Shown here: positions 49,659 to 58,603 of the stretch, in pieces | How positions within the stretch are numbered: the stretch's first letter is position 1 | How the letters are laid out: each line of letters starts with the position of its first letter | Position numbers and translations under genes: made by a program | Assembly: GCF_002835935.1 (NCBI RefSeq) | Contig: NZ_PJCF01000003.1 | Location: 124,001-188,000, forward strand | From: Paraglaciecola sp. MB-3u-78 | Lineage (GTDB): Bacteria > Pseudomonadota > Gammaproteobacteria > Enterobacterales > Alteromonadaceae | Reading direction: 5' to 3' | DNA: 64,000 nt | The notes under the pieces: model-generated | The model's input: only the letters and a program-made list of their open reading frames with translations | Database searches by the model: none | What the model was told of the DNA's origin: nothing

Positions 49659-49694
49659 CCAAGGGACAGATTAAGAATCTATTCTGTCCCTTGG
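49659..49694. repeat. REP-like palindrome between the deaminase and the broken cyclase gene
   Basis: CCAAGGGACAGA and TCTGTCCCTTGG form a perfect 12-base stem around a 12-base loop. It lies 48 bases after the deaminase stop and 18 bases beyond the convergent gene's stop. The GGGACAGATT core resembles palindromes linked to REP-associated tyrosine transposases, from memory. It may also terminate transcription on both strands. Confidence 0.7.
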
Positions 49695-49711
49695 CCAAAG
49701 AACGTCAACTG

Positions 49712-50707
49712 TTACAAACTGATGTTAATTCGGTCTCTTCCTTCTGCTTTAGCGCGGTATAAAGCTGTATCTGCTGAGCAAATAAGGGCCTCAGGTGTAC
49801 GGTATTGGCCACTATATTCACATGAGATGCCTTGACTAACACTCACTCGTAGAGTTGAGGACAGACCTAAGTCGCTAAAATTGATGATGTTTATCTGCTG
49901 CTGAATGTGTTTGGCAATTAACTCTGCATCTGCTTTATGACTGCGAGGCAGAATGACGGCAAACTCTTCCCCACCATAACGTGCCGCTAAACTATCGCTC
50001 GAGGGTAAACAATCATCTATGACCTTCGCTATTTTTTGCAAACATTTGTCACCATTAACGTGGCCAAATTGATCGTTGAAGTGTTTGAAGTAATCCACAT
50101 CTATTAGGATAAAACTAATAGGCTGGCCGCTCACAATGTTCTCATTCCAGCTTTTATTCAGGGTTTTTTCAAGATTATACCGATTCGCCAAACCTGTTAA
50201 ATGGTCGGTACTGGCTTGCCTACGCAGCTCACTATATTCGGCCTTATGTGCTGTTAAGTTATGCAACACACCAACAAACATCGGACTGCCTTCAGTCAAT
50301 GATTACGGTAAGCAAGAAATCGATAAATCCGCCTCCAACCAAGTGCTATCCGCACGGGTTAATAACACTTCTTTGGGACCATGACTTAATGGCTGCTTTT
50401 TATTATCTTTCCAGTTTAGGAAGATATATTCATACTGTTCCCGGTGGCGATCGTGTAAAAAGTGAAACCACCGCTGCCCAACTAAAGCGTCTTGGGAATT
50501 GCCAAAAAATTTCGCGGCCATTGGGTTAATGACTTCGATGACACCATCAGCGTTTACTACAAAAATCCCTTCCGCGATAACATTTATCATGTTGATAAAT
50601 GCACCCATTTTTTCGTTGGAAAGGGAAATAGAGAATTTTTCAATCACTGAACATAAGTCCAGATTATGACTGTAATCCTGCCTTGAATTGTTAGCTGGAG
50701 TCATCAA
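49712..50707 (-). pseudogene. PAS-GGDEF diguanylate cyclase interrupted by one in-frame stop
   Basis: The two halves lie in one reading frame. The first (50303-50707, 134 codons) holds a PAS domain (MINVIAEGIFVVNADG, FLHDRHREQY). The second (49712-50299 and upstream codon) continues through the PAC tail SPMFVGVLHNLTAHKAEY into a GGDEF domain. That domain has DHLTGLANR, DVDYFKHFND and the active-site GGEEF (in RYGGEEFAVI). A single TAA at 50303-50305 separates them, where a Gln codon CAA would restore a 330-residue cyclase. The GGDEF domain is intact and would make cyclic-di-GMP if translated. It may be decay, readthrough or a sequence error. Confidence 0.88.
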
Positions 50708-51272
50708 TAAATCCTTAGTGAGTTTACGGCATCAAGTTGATGTCAAACATTCTAAAGAAAAAATCATTCCACTACCTTCTGGTAACCTTCTGTTTTTAAC
50801 TTATTGTTTTAATTGTATTTATTTTAATTTTTTTACAATTGATTTTAAGAGATTTATTGACGGGATTTCAAACTTGTAAAATAAAGTATCAAGATTCAAG
50901 TTTCTTGTAGGTATAAAAAATGCACTTAGTTCGACAAATGCTTGAACGACAGGCGTCATTTATTTAAATTATGTAAACTTTTCAGAGTGAGTGGCGTGTA
51001 CTATTTGCTGTTTAAGATAAGGTATTATACGGATTGATCTTAAGCCTTACATAGTAATATTTTGGCTTTACCCATGTCGCGTATTCTTCGGTGCTGGGTA
51101 TGGATTTTGAATTTATTCATCACTCGCTCAGCGCCTATGGTGTATCCGTCAAACAAATCAAACTGACTCGTTACTGAGTCTTGTAGCCTATGAAAATTAA
51201 TTGTTACCAATCTCTTAATGAAGGCTAGCCCAGTTCAAAATATAGTCAAATTATGGTGGATGTCCCTATAAA
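50708..51272. other. Intergenic stretch with no complete gene
   Basis: 565 bases, strongly AT-rich at 50760-50900. No full gene, tRNA or promoter could be supported. It contains the orphan minus-strand reading frame described separately at 51040-51234. Confidence 0.5.
51040..51234 (-). pseudogene. Orphan open frame without start, possible gene remnant
   Basis: A 64-codon minus-strand frame runs from an upstream TGA to a TAA at 51040-51042 with no ATG in its first half. Its translation looks protein-like: FDLFDGYTIGAERVMNKF, then HTQHRRIRDMGKAKILL. The basic end suggests the C-terminus of a longer protein, perhaps of a transposase or nucleic-acid enzyme, but I do not recognise the family. No ribosome binding site is evident. 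It may be chance. Confidence 0.3.
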
Positions 51273-51626
51273 CTATTGGGGTGGCTTATTAACTATTCTA
51301 GGGTCCGGGCTTGCGTAACTGTTACTGTATTCATCCGTCACTACCAATTGTATACAAATAGTTTCTTCGTCTACATCTGTGTCGATTAATCTTAACACTT
51401 GTCCTTCTGACTCAACACTTGGTGTAATGTCACGCTGTTCGTTCACTGGGACATAAGCAATTAATGGCTGTTCAAATGTCAGACGTGGACTACATGCATC
51501 ACTCAGTGTAAAAGTAACATCTGTCGCTTCAGTGACATGTATCGTACCACTAGGTTCATAGAGAAATGTCGGCACACCTTCTATTATATTAACTGTGACA
51601 ATAATATTGGTACTTGTATTGCTCAT
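51273..51626 (-). CDS. Small beta-rich protein coupled to the STAND regulator
   Basis: A 117-residue protein with no signal peptide or membrane helix, rich in Val, Thr, Ile and acidic residues in a beta-strand pattern. The segments VTVNIIEGVPTFLYEPSG and SPDPRIVNKPP are notable. It recalls small proteins annotated as DP-EP family in Alteromonadales, which I cannot confirm. The start is two bases after the stop of the 1090-residue winged-helix ATPase, so the pair is translationally coupled. This suggests it is a partner, ligand or output of the regulator. Function unknown. Confidence 0.72.
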   Translation of the reverse strand: MSNTSTNIIVTVNIIEGVPTFLYEPSGTIHVTEATDVTFTLSDACSPRLTFEQPLIAYVPVNEQRDITPSVESEGQVLRLIDTDVDEETICIQLVVTDEYSNSYASPDPRIVNKPPQ

Positions 51627-51628
51627 TT

Positions 51629-54600
51629 TTAATTTTCCTTGATTTGGTTAATTATTATTTTCAGGTTGATTCCCATATTATCTAAATACTCTAATTCCAC
51701 CGAAACCTTAGATAGTTTACCAATACAACTATGAGCTTGGACATAAGGTAGTAAATATTCAACGTTGTGACTTTTTACAATGAGAGGAGCAAGAAGTTGG
51801 ATGATTTGCTTACATGCTTTAATCTTACTAACTATGTTGTTGTCATAGTTGTGCTGGTATGACTCTAACAATTTTAACTGCGCATAGGCTAAAACATCAT
51901 TAGGTTCAATAACATTTGAGGGGGGAAATGCTAGATGAACTGAGGACAACTCAATCAATTCCGCACTTTCTTTCCAGTTACCTTTAGCTTGATAATATCT
52001 AATTATCTCTAATATAGTCGATGGCCGTAATACGCTTTGAGGATCGATCAGGTATATAAAATCGTCATTCTCATGAATCCCACTTTTTTCGGCATATAGA
52101 ATTTCAGAAATAGAAATTCCAAGTAAATCTCCATTCCATACTTCATTGTGTGGGTCTTGCTCGATGAGTTTTTGTAAAATCACCATAGCTTTAGATATAT
52201 ATTCGTGTGCTTGTGAATAGGCACCTAAGTAATTTTTTATTTTTGCTTGCAGCCAATAAGAATAGGCTAAACGTTCTAAAAAAGTCGCATTATCTGGCTC
52301 GGACGAGAGTACGGCTTCTACAGCTTGTTGTCCTTTTTTTTGAAATAATAACGCGTTATCTAAATTACCTAAATGTTGTTCAATGGTAGCTAGCCATGAA
52401 AGAGAGTCGGCTTTGTCGGAATGTATTAAGTTATCCGAGGGATACGTTAGTAGGAGTTGATTCGTCATGTTCAATGATGATTGAAATGCTTCTTTGGCTT
52501 CATTATATCTAAGCTGTTGTAAATAGAGTGATCCAAGTGTACTTAAAGCATTGTACAGCTCAATATGACCATCAATATTTTCTGGCTCTAACCGATTCAT
52601 CTTCCGGCTATAATCCCGATACAACTCAAATAACGGCTGCGCCCCATCAAAATCACTCTCATCATACTTAAGCTGCCCTAACCAAAACGCATTCGCGCCC
52701 AAAGTTTTTAGTAACTCCAGATTATCAGCCTGTTCAACATACAACTTATCCAATATCACTTTCGCAGTAACAAAAGCCTGCTTAGCTTCATCAGTTTTCG
52801 CCCTAGAATAAGCTACTTCCCCCATAGCCCCTAATGTTTGAGCATGCTGAAACCTTGCTTTAAAGTTAAGCGCGGGGTCAGATAAAAAAAACAAACCATT
52901 ATCATCATCCTCTTGCTGGCTAAAATACTCCAAGGCTTTATTACTGATCCCATCCAACAAATCCATACGTTTAACGCTGCGTAACTTGTCAGCAAATTCA
53001 CCCACCATAAAGCCCAATAAACTTTCCGCATCGAGGCGTTTTTGCTGGGCGAAGGCTTCAGATTGTTGACTTTTCACGCTCATAAATATGGCGGTAAAGG
53101 TTAACAAGCATAATAGGCTGATAGTGGATCGAGTTAGCCAGCGTTTGGTTTTAACTTTTTGTTGTGAGGCGTTCAAAAGAGCCTGTTCATCGGCATCTAA
53201 CGTAAACACCGGCATATTTTGCAGGCTAAGAGCTTCTTCTAAGGGTTTGCCTTGAGGCAGTAAATACGCCGAACTTTTATCTTCCTTGAGCCAACGTTCT
53301 GTTAACTGTTGCAAGCGACTTTTGATCGTAAGGCTATCTTTGTGAACAGAGATCCATTCACTGGCTCTAGGCCAACGTCTTAATAAAGCTTCGTGAGCCA
53401 AACTAAAACAAGGCTCGTTGTTTTGTAAGTGAGACACAAATAAACGGCTGTTGACCATAGCCTGCACAAAAGAGGTGTCACTGGCTTGGGATAATTCTGA
53501 CCAACGCGCAGTGCGACTCGTAATGGTTTCGCCGTCTGGGTTTAATGTGACAAGGTGTGATAACACCGCGGCCAGTTGTGGTTGATGTTCTTCAGGTAAT
53601 TGTTGATAAATTTCCTCCGCTTTTTTACCAATAGCCCCTTCAATACCACCAAGAGCTTTATATACTGACACCTGCAATTCATCAGATTCACTTCGCTGCA
53701 AATACAACTCTTGCAAGGTGTATTGCAACATGGGCAAGGCGTCGGGGTTATTCGCTGCCTCAGCACATAACAGTTGATCAAGAGGTGTGGCTGAATCTGC
53801 ATCGACTGACCATGTTAAGTTCGCGGCTTTCGCTGGTAATCTGATCATCTGCATCAGTTCAGCCCGAGTCGGGGCGAGTAAGTCAAAATGTCCCCCGTTA
53901 CCTTTATTTGCCATTAAACTTGGATGATTCACAACCAAAGGATAAAAATCATTGCGGCAGGCACTGAGCACCATAATGGCACCGCTGGTGGCGAGTTTTT
54001 GGATTAAGTCTAAAAACGCCCCTCGTGTATCGTTGCTAAAAACAGCTGACGATAACAACACTTCAAGTCGGTCGATAAATAACAAAAACTGCGGTTTGCT
54101 ATAACTTTTATGTGTTTGTTTAAGAGACTGAATGCATTGTTCTATCGAGGTATTCGAGTCACCTTGCAGCTGCTGCGCCAAACTTTCAGCACTCATACCA
54201 GCAAATACTGGCTGGTCGTTTACATCCCAGTCCAGCATGGCTGAGGCCAAATCTATAAACAATCGTTCAGGGATGACATCGGCAAAATCGATACTGGTAT
54301 CTGATACCACACCAATGCCGTTATACCCATTTGGGCCGGTTAATGCTGGTAATAAACCAGCATTGACTAAAGATGATTTACCGGTGCCGCTGGGGCCTAA
54401 TATTAAGCAAAAAGTATGTTTGTCACTGACTTGGTTTGCTAGTTGTTCTAAAAGGGTAGCTATTTGTGTATTTCGGCCAAAAAAGACTTGAGCGTCTTTG
54501 GCTTCAAAGGCCACTAAACCTGGGAAAGGTGACGCTCCCTGCCAGCTATTTTGTTCGGCTTTAAACTCGTCATCAAGGGGAAAGTCTAGCTTGGCAATAA

Positions 54601-54901
54601 TGTGATAGCCGCGTTTGCGGATGGTTTCTATATAAGTGGGTGTACTGGGTTTATCGTCCAGTGCTTTACGTAATTGGGTGATGGCTTTATGTACTGGATT
54701 GTCACCAATATCCATACCTCCCCAACATTGGGTCGCGATAGCGTCGGCGCTTAATACATCACCTTGTTGTTTGCATAACAACAACAACACATCCATTGCC
54801 TTAGGTTCAAGCTGCTTAATTAGCTCACCACGGCGTAAAGTATTAGTACTTGGGTTAACTTGCCAATTACCTAAGAAAAAAAGTGAACTGTCCTTCAGCA
54901 C
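51629..54901 (-). CDS. Winged-helix, STAND-type ATPase and TPR membrane regulator
   Basis: A 1090-residue multidomain protein. Residues about 10-105 form an OmpR/CadC-type winged helix (LEPKAMDVLLLLC and RKRGYHIIAKL). About 120-520 is a STAND-type NTPase with Walker A GPSGTGKSS (169-177), Walker B FLLFID (272-277) and NPDALPMLQ. A transmembrane helix is at about 593-609. TPR-like helical repeats follow, about 640-930, then a divergent tail. It looks like a membrane-tethered transcription factor sensing through its C-terminal repeats. The C-terminal coding part is more AT-rich than the N-terminal part. Ligand and targets are unknown. Confidence 0.85.
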   Translation of the reverse strand: MLKDSSLFFLGNWQVNPSTNTLRRGELIKQLEPKAMDVLLLLCKQQGDVLSADAIATQCWGGMDIGDNPVHKAITQLRKALDDKPSTPTYIETIRKRGYHIIAKLDFPLDDEFKAEQNSWQGASPFPGLVAFEAKDAQVFFGRNTQIATLLEQLANQVSDKHTFCLILGPSGTGKSSLVNAGLLPALTGPNGYNGIGVVSDTSIDFADVIPERLFIDLASAMLDWDVNDQPVFAGMSAESLAQQLQGDSNTSIEQCIQSLKQTHKSYSKPQFLLFIDRLEVLLSSAVFSNDTRGAFLDLIQKLATSGAIMVLSACRNDFYPLVVNHPSLMANKGNGGHFDLLAPTRAELMQMIRLPAKAANLTWSVDADSATPLDQLLCAEAANNPDALPMLQYTLQELYLQRSESDELQVSVYKALGGIEGAIGKKAEEIYQQLPEEHQPQLAAVLSHLVTLNPDGETITSRTARWSELSQASDTSFVQAMVNSRLFVSHLQNNEPCFSLAHEALLRRWPRASEWISVHKDSLTIKSRLQQLTERWLKEDKSSAYLLPQGKPLEEALSLQNMPVFTLDADEQALLNASQQKVKTKRWLTRSTISLLCLLTFTAIFMSVKSQQSEAFAQQKRLDAESLLGFMVGEFADKLRSVKRMDLLDGISNKALEYFSQQEDDDNGLFFLSDPALNFKARFQHAQTLGAMGEVAYSRAKTDEAKQAFVTAKVILDKLYVEQADNLELLKTLGANAFWLGQLKYDESDFDGAQPLFELYRDYSRKMNRLEPENIDGHIELYNALSTLGSLYLQQLRYNEAKEAFQSSLNMTNQLLLTYPSDNLIHSDKADSLSWLATIEQHLGNLDNALLFQKKGQQAVEAVLSSEPDNATFLERLAYSYWLQAKIKNYLGAYSQAHEYISKAMVILQKLIEQDPHNEVWNGDLLGISISEILYAEKSGIHENDDFIYLIDPQSVLRPSTILEIIRYYQAKGNWKESAELIELSSVHLAFPPSNVIEPNDVLAYAQLKLLESYQHNYDNNIVSKIKACKQIIQLLAPLIVKSHNVEYLLPYVQAHSCIGKLSKVSVELEYLDNMGINLKIIINQIKEN

Positions 54902-55280
54902 AAACTATTCCAGCCTTTATTAAAAGAGATTAAGGATGGAGATAATATGGAAATCATTGTTGGTAAATGGAGATTTGAAATGGGCATGTTTTTCCTGAAT
55001 TCCTCTGTACATAGGACTATCAGAGGTGGATGTTATAAATATACCGGATAATGAGTCACTAAACTAGGGCTGACACTGTGCTCAATGTCTATTCACTTTT
55101 TTTAAGTTGGTGTATCTAGAGGCGGGTTGCAAAAATACGGTGCAAACTAAACCTAACAATTTACGATATCATGAAATTTTACAGAATCACAAACTATCCT
55201 ATTGATGAAGTCGACGGTAAATTTGAAGCTGATATTTAAAATTGAATGATGAATTATACAAACATGGGACTGAGGGTTGA
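54902..55280. promoter_or_regulatory. Divergent intergenic region of the STAND module
   Basis: 379 bases between the regulator (minus) and the YiiX-like gene (plus). It must hold promoters for both, but I could not identify hexamers with confidence. A 22-codon ORF (ATG at 55171) lacks a ribosome binding site. It is the natural place to look for the regulator's own operator. Confidence 0.35.
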
Positions 55281-56045
55281 ATGAGTTTATTGAATAAAAT
55301 TGGCCGAATGCTAGCTGCATATTTGGAAAAACCGAGTGGGTCTATTCAACCATCAACCTGCAAACCCGAATTGTTGGCCTCAACGATAAGGGTGGGCGAT
55401 GTATTGTTAGTTGATGGCTCCAGTCGGATCAGCACAGCGATTAAATACCTCACTCAATCCACATGGTCTCATGCCGCTTTGTGCATCGCCGATGACAGCA
55501 AGAGTGCAGACCCCAGTTGTGACAACGTAACCTTAGTCGAAGCCGACGTACTCGACGGTATAAGGACAATAGCGCTGAGTCATTATGAACACTTACACAC
55601 AAGGATATGTCGCCCGGTAGGGCTGAATGACGAAGAAATAGACAGTGCTATTGGGTTCGCTGCGGCTCAAGTTGGATATCAGTACGATATGAAAAATGTG
55701 TTTGACCTAATGCGTTACCTAGTGCAAACCCCACCGGTGCCAACTCGTTGGCGCAGAAAAATGCTTGTGCTTGGCAGCGGTGATCCAACCCGCGCCATTT
55801 GTAGTTCCTTTATTGCTCAGACATTTCAATCAATTCGTTATCCCATATTGCCCCATGTTTTTTTTGAAAAAGCCAAACAACCCCACACTAAAGCGTATTA
55901 CGATGAAGTGTTACAAATACGCCATCACAGCCAGTATGTGCCCAGAGATTTCGATTTGTCTCCCTATTTTAATATCATCAAACCCACCCTAAGTGAGACA
56001 TTTGACCCTCACACATTAGAGTGGAGTGAGTATCAACATACTTAG
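55281..56045 (+). CDS. YiiX/YaeF-like permuted papain-fold amidase
   Basis: A 254-residue protein of the permuted NlpC/P60-papain superfamily (DUF830/YiiX type). The likely catalytic residues are His64 in STWSHAALCI and Cys174 in RAICSSFIAQ, with Glu87 in LVEADV. The order His before Cys is the permuted one. No signal peptide is evident, so a cytoplasmic or membrane-associated role is more likely than cell-wall cleavage. The start has GAGG five bases before ATG. It is divergent from the STAND regulator and followed by a terminator. Confidence 0.82.
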   Translation: MSLLNKIGRMLAAYLEKPSGSIQPSTCKPELLASTIRVGDVLLVDGSSRISTAIKYLTQSTWSHAALCIADDSKSADPSCDNVTLVEADVLDGIRTIALSHYEHLHTRICRPVGLNDEEIDSAIGFAAAQVGYQYDMKNVFDLMRYLVQTPPVPTRWRRKMLVLGSGDPTRAICSSFIAQTFQSIRYPILPHVFFEKAKQPHTKAYYDEVLQIRHHSQYVPRDFDLSPYFNIIKPTLSETFDPHTLEWSEYQHT

Positions 56046-56103
56046 CTATATAAAATAGAAAAATATAAGACCCACACTTTTTACATTCCCAAAAGATCAT
56101 CTG

Positions 56104-56126
56104 GGCCGTAAGATACGGCCTGTTTT
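56104..56126 (+). terminator. Terminator after the YiiX-like gene
   Basis: GGCCGTA (56104-56110), loop AGA, TACGGCC (56114-56120), then TGTTTTAC. It lies 58 bases after the stop and 24 bases before the LysE gene start. Confidence 0.8.
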
Positions 56127-56143
56127 ACTCTTGAATTGCATCT

Positions 56144-56761
56144 ATGCCCACTTTCGCCACTTTAGCCGTATTTATTCCTACTATGTTTTTTATCTCGATC
56201 ACGCCAGGTATGTGTATGACTTTGGCGATGACCTTGGGGCTAAAGATTGGTTTGCGCCGAACTATGTGGATGATGCTAGGTGAAGTCTGCGGTGTGGCAA
56301 TAGTCGCTGTATCTGCCGTAATGGGTGCTGCGGCAATTATGCTGAATTATCCTACTTTGTTCGTTTGGTTTAAGTGGATTGGTGGGCTGTATCTGATTTA
56401 CTTAGGATGCAAAATGTTTTGGGTAAGCAGGCGAGTATCTTTAACTGCTGAGCAAGATTTAACACTTAGCCGTTATGCCCTAATATCCCAAGGATTTTTA
56501 ACTGCCATCGCTAACCCTAAAGGTTGGGCATTTATGTTGTCTATTTTGCCACCTTTTATCAATGGGACTCAGCCAATTACTTTTCAGCTGTTGTCGCTGG
56601 TGATTATCATTATGCTTAGCGAATTTATTTGTATGTTGATTTATGCAACAGGTGGCAAGGGGTTAAAAACCCTACTGAACCAAGGCAACAATATACGCTG
56701 GATGAACGGTATTTCTGGCACATTGCTGATAGGTGTAGGAGTGTGGTTGGCTCTGAGTTAA
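56144..56761 (+). CDS. LysE/RhtB-family amino-acid exporter
   Basis: A 205-residue inner-membrane protein with about five or six hydrophobic segments. It belongs to the LysE superfamily (RhtB/CadD-like), which exports amino acids or their derivatives by proton exchange. The family signature FFISITPGMCMTLAMTLGLKIG in substance (residues about 11-32) is clear, as is GGLYLIYLGCKM. The substrate cannot be inferred. Its stop overlaps that of the convergent DUF3703 gene by four bases. Confidence 0.92.
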   Translation: MPTFATLAVFIPTMFFISITPGMCMTLAMTLGLKIGLRRTMWMMLGEVCGVAIVAVSAVMGAAAIMLNYPTLFVWFKWIGGLYLIYLGCKMFWVSRRVSLTAEQDLTLSRYALISQGFLTAIANPKGWAFMLSILPPFINGTQPITFQLLSLVIIIMLSEFICMLIYATGGKGLKTLLNQGNNIRWMNGISGTLLIGVGVWLALS

Positions 56762-57135
56762 TGAGTCTGTGCGCTACTGTTGGCCCTAGCTAAAATAGAA
56801 GCGAGTTTAGGTGAAACAGGTAACACCTTAAAAGGACTCACATTCGTCCCTCCAGTATTACCTGCGGGAATAAACCCGATGGCGGTTTTTGTTGCCGCTC
56901 CAACTATACGCATGACTTGACCTAAGCCCTCTTTAATATTGACCTGCCTGACTGCCCAAAACAACATCAATATATGAACTTTAGTGTGTAAAAAGGTGGA
57001 TGCCTGCCCAAGCACATGGGCATTTTCTAAATGTGTAAACTCAACACCCGCATTACCTTGTTTTCTTGCCTGTTTTGCCAGTGCTAATTCTTGCTCAACA
57101 TGAGGTTTGATATTTTCGTAAAAGTGCTTAGGCAT
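56758..57135 (-). CDS. DUF3703 family protein
   Basis: A 125-residue protein from the ATG at 57135, preceded by TGAGGAT. A longer frame to 57216 adds a hydrophobic stretch that I consider spurious. The DUF3703 core is visible as ELALAKQARKQGNAGVEFTHLENAHVLGQ in substance (about residues 15-43), followed by HTKVHILMLFWAVRQ. No function is known for the family. It overlaps the LysE stop by four bases tail to tail and is divergent from the M24 peptidase gene. Confidence 0.8.
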   Translation of the reverse strand: MPKHFYENIKPHVEQELALAKQARKQGNAGVEFTHLENAHVLGQASTFLHTKVHILMLFWAVRQVNIKEGLGQVMRIVGAATKTAIGFIPAGNTGGTNVSPFKVLPVSPKLASILARANSSAQTH

Positions 57136-57324
57136 AAATATGATCCTCAGATGTAGATTGATATTTGGCATAATCAATAAAAATAATACCGTCATTATAA
57201 ATATAAGGCTACCCAAAGCGCCATCATGATCTATCTTAGCGATGTGGGTGATATCATACCTTCTATTAAGTGTATAACAGGGTACCTAAGTTTGAATTTT
57301 ACAGGTATCCAAAAAGGAGACAAA

Positions 57325-58539
57325 ATGAAAACCATTGGTATTGGCACCCAAACACCAGAGCAAGCATTAGACTCATTAAGGGATATGACCCAAACGCTGA
57401 TCCCCATTCAACCTGAAGAACATCTATCCCGTATAGCTAAAGCCCAAGCGTATATGCAAGCCAATAACATAGATGCCATTTATTTGAATGCAGGCACAAA
57501 CCTTACCTATTTCACGGGCATGAAATGGTATGCCAGTGAACGTTTGGTGGGCGCGATATTACCGGCAAAGGGTGAAGTGCAATATATTGCGCCTCATTTT
57601 GAGATTGGTAGCCTAAATGGCTTTAAGGTTATAGATGGGCCAATACATGGCTGGCAAGAACATCAAAGTCCATACAGCTTATTTGTTGAGGTATTAAAAC
57701 AATTAAAAATAGCAGATACCGCCACCATTGGCATTGACGAAAGCGCGCAGTTTTTTATCTTCGACGGTATCAATAAAGCCCAAACCGGCTTAAACCTGAT
57801 CAATGCACAAGAGGTGACAGCCCATTGCAGAATGCACAAATCTGATAATGAAATAGCGCTAATGCAAGCAGCAATGAACATGACACTTGCCGTGCATCAA
57901 GCGACTGCAAGTATGCTGTATGTAGGAATTAGCACCACAGCAGTCGAAGCCTTTATCCAACAGGCACACCAAAAAGTAGGCACAACCGGCAACTATTTTT
58001 GTATTGTACTTTTTGGGATGGCTACGTCTTTCCCCCATGGTGTGAAAGACCCACAAATCCTCAAAGCAGGCGACATGGTGTTAATTGATACCGGCTGCAA
58101 AGTGCACGACTATATATCCGACATAACGCGTACCTATGTATTTGGTGAGCCAACCACTAGGCAAAAGCAGTTTTGGGATCATGAAAAAGCCGCACAACTT
58201 GCCGCTTTTAATGCTGCCAAAATTGGTGTGCCTTGCGAAGCCGTCGATGCAGCAGCCCGTGTTTACTTAGCCTCACAAGGATTAGGACCAGAATACCAAA
58301 CTCCCGGCTGCCCGCACCGTACCGGTCATGGTATTGGTTTAGACATTCATGAGTGGCCGTATTTAGTGGGTGGTAATAAAACACTTCTTGCCACAGGTAT
58401 GTGTTTTAGTAACGAACCTATGCTGGTGATACCCGATGAGTTTGGTATACGTTTGGAAGACCATTTTTATATGACCGACAATGGGGCACGCTGGTTTACT
58501 GAGCCAAGTGACAGTATTGATAATCCGTTTGGTTTGTAG
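57325..58539 (+). CDS. M24-family metallopeptidase (X-Pro dipeptidase-like)
   Basis: A 404-residue creatinase/aminopeptidase-P family enzyme. I start at the ATG at 57325, with a strong AAGGAGA site, not at 57226. An N-terminal creatinase-like domain (about 30-165) precedes the pita-bread catalytic domain. Its five metal ligands are visible: Asp255 (LIDTG), Asp266 (SDITRT), His335 (GHGIGLD), Glu364 (NEPML) and Glu378 (RLEDH). It probably cleaves X-Pro dipeptides or similar substrates in the cytoplasm. There is no signal peptide. Confidence 0.9.
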   Translation: MKTIGIGTQTPEQALDSLRDMTQTLIPIQPEEHLSRIAKAQAYMQANNIDAIYLNAGTNLTYFTGMKWYASERLVGAILPAKGEVQYIAPHFEIGSLNGFKVIDGPIHGWQEHQSPYSLFVEVLKQLKIADTATIGIDESAQFFIFDGINKAQTGLNLINAQEVTAHCRMHKSDNEIALMQAAMNMTLAVHQATASMLYVGISTTAVEAFIQQAHQKVGTTGNYFCIVLFGMATSFPHGVKDPQILKAGDMVLIDTGCKVHDYISDITRTYVFGEPTTRQKQFWDHEKAAQLAAFNAAKIGVPCEAVDAAARVYLASQGLGPEYQTPGCPHRTGHGIGLDIHEWPYLVGGNKTLLATGMCFSNEPMLVIPDEFGIRLEDHFYMTDNGARWFTEPSDSIDNPFGL

Positions 58540-58603
58540 GGTTATCCTGTTTGATTAGCCATTTCCATTCCTACTAGCGGAAGCCAGACTTCCGAAAATT
58601 GAA

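Noticed and set aside
55171-55239. 22-codon ORF in the STAND-module gap
   Set aside because: There is no ribosome binding site, no similarity I can recognise, and chance ORFs of this length are common.
57136-57216. N-terminal extension of the DUF3703 protein
   Set aside because: It reads through a likely promoter region; the ATG at 57135 has the better ribosome binding site and family start.
58578-58594. Hairpin CGGAAG-CCAGA-CTTCCG between the M24 and ATPase genes
   Set aside because: The stem is six bases with no uridine tract on either strand, too weak to call a terminator.
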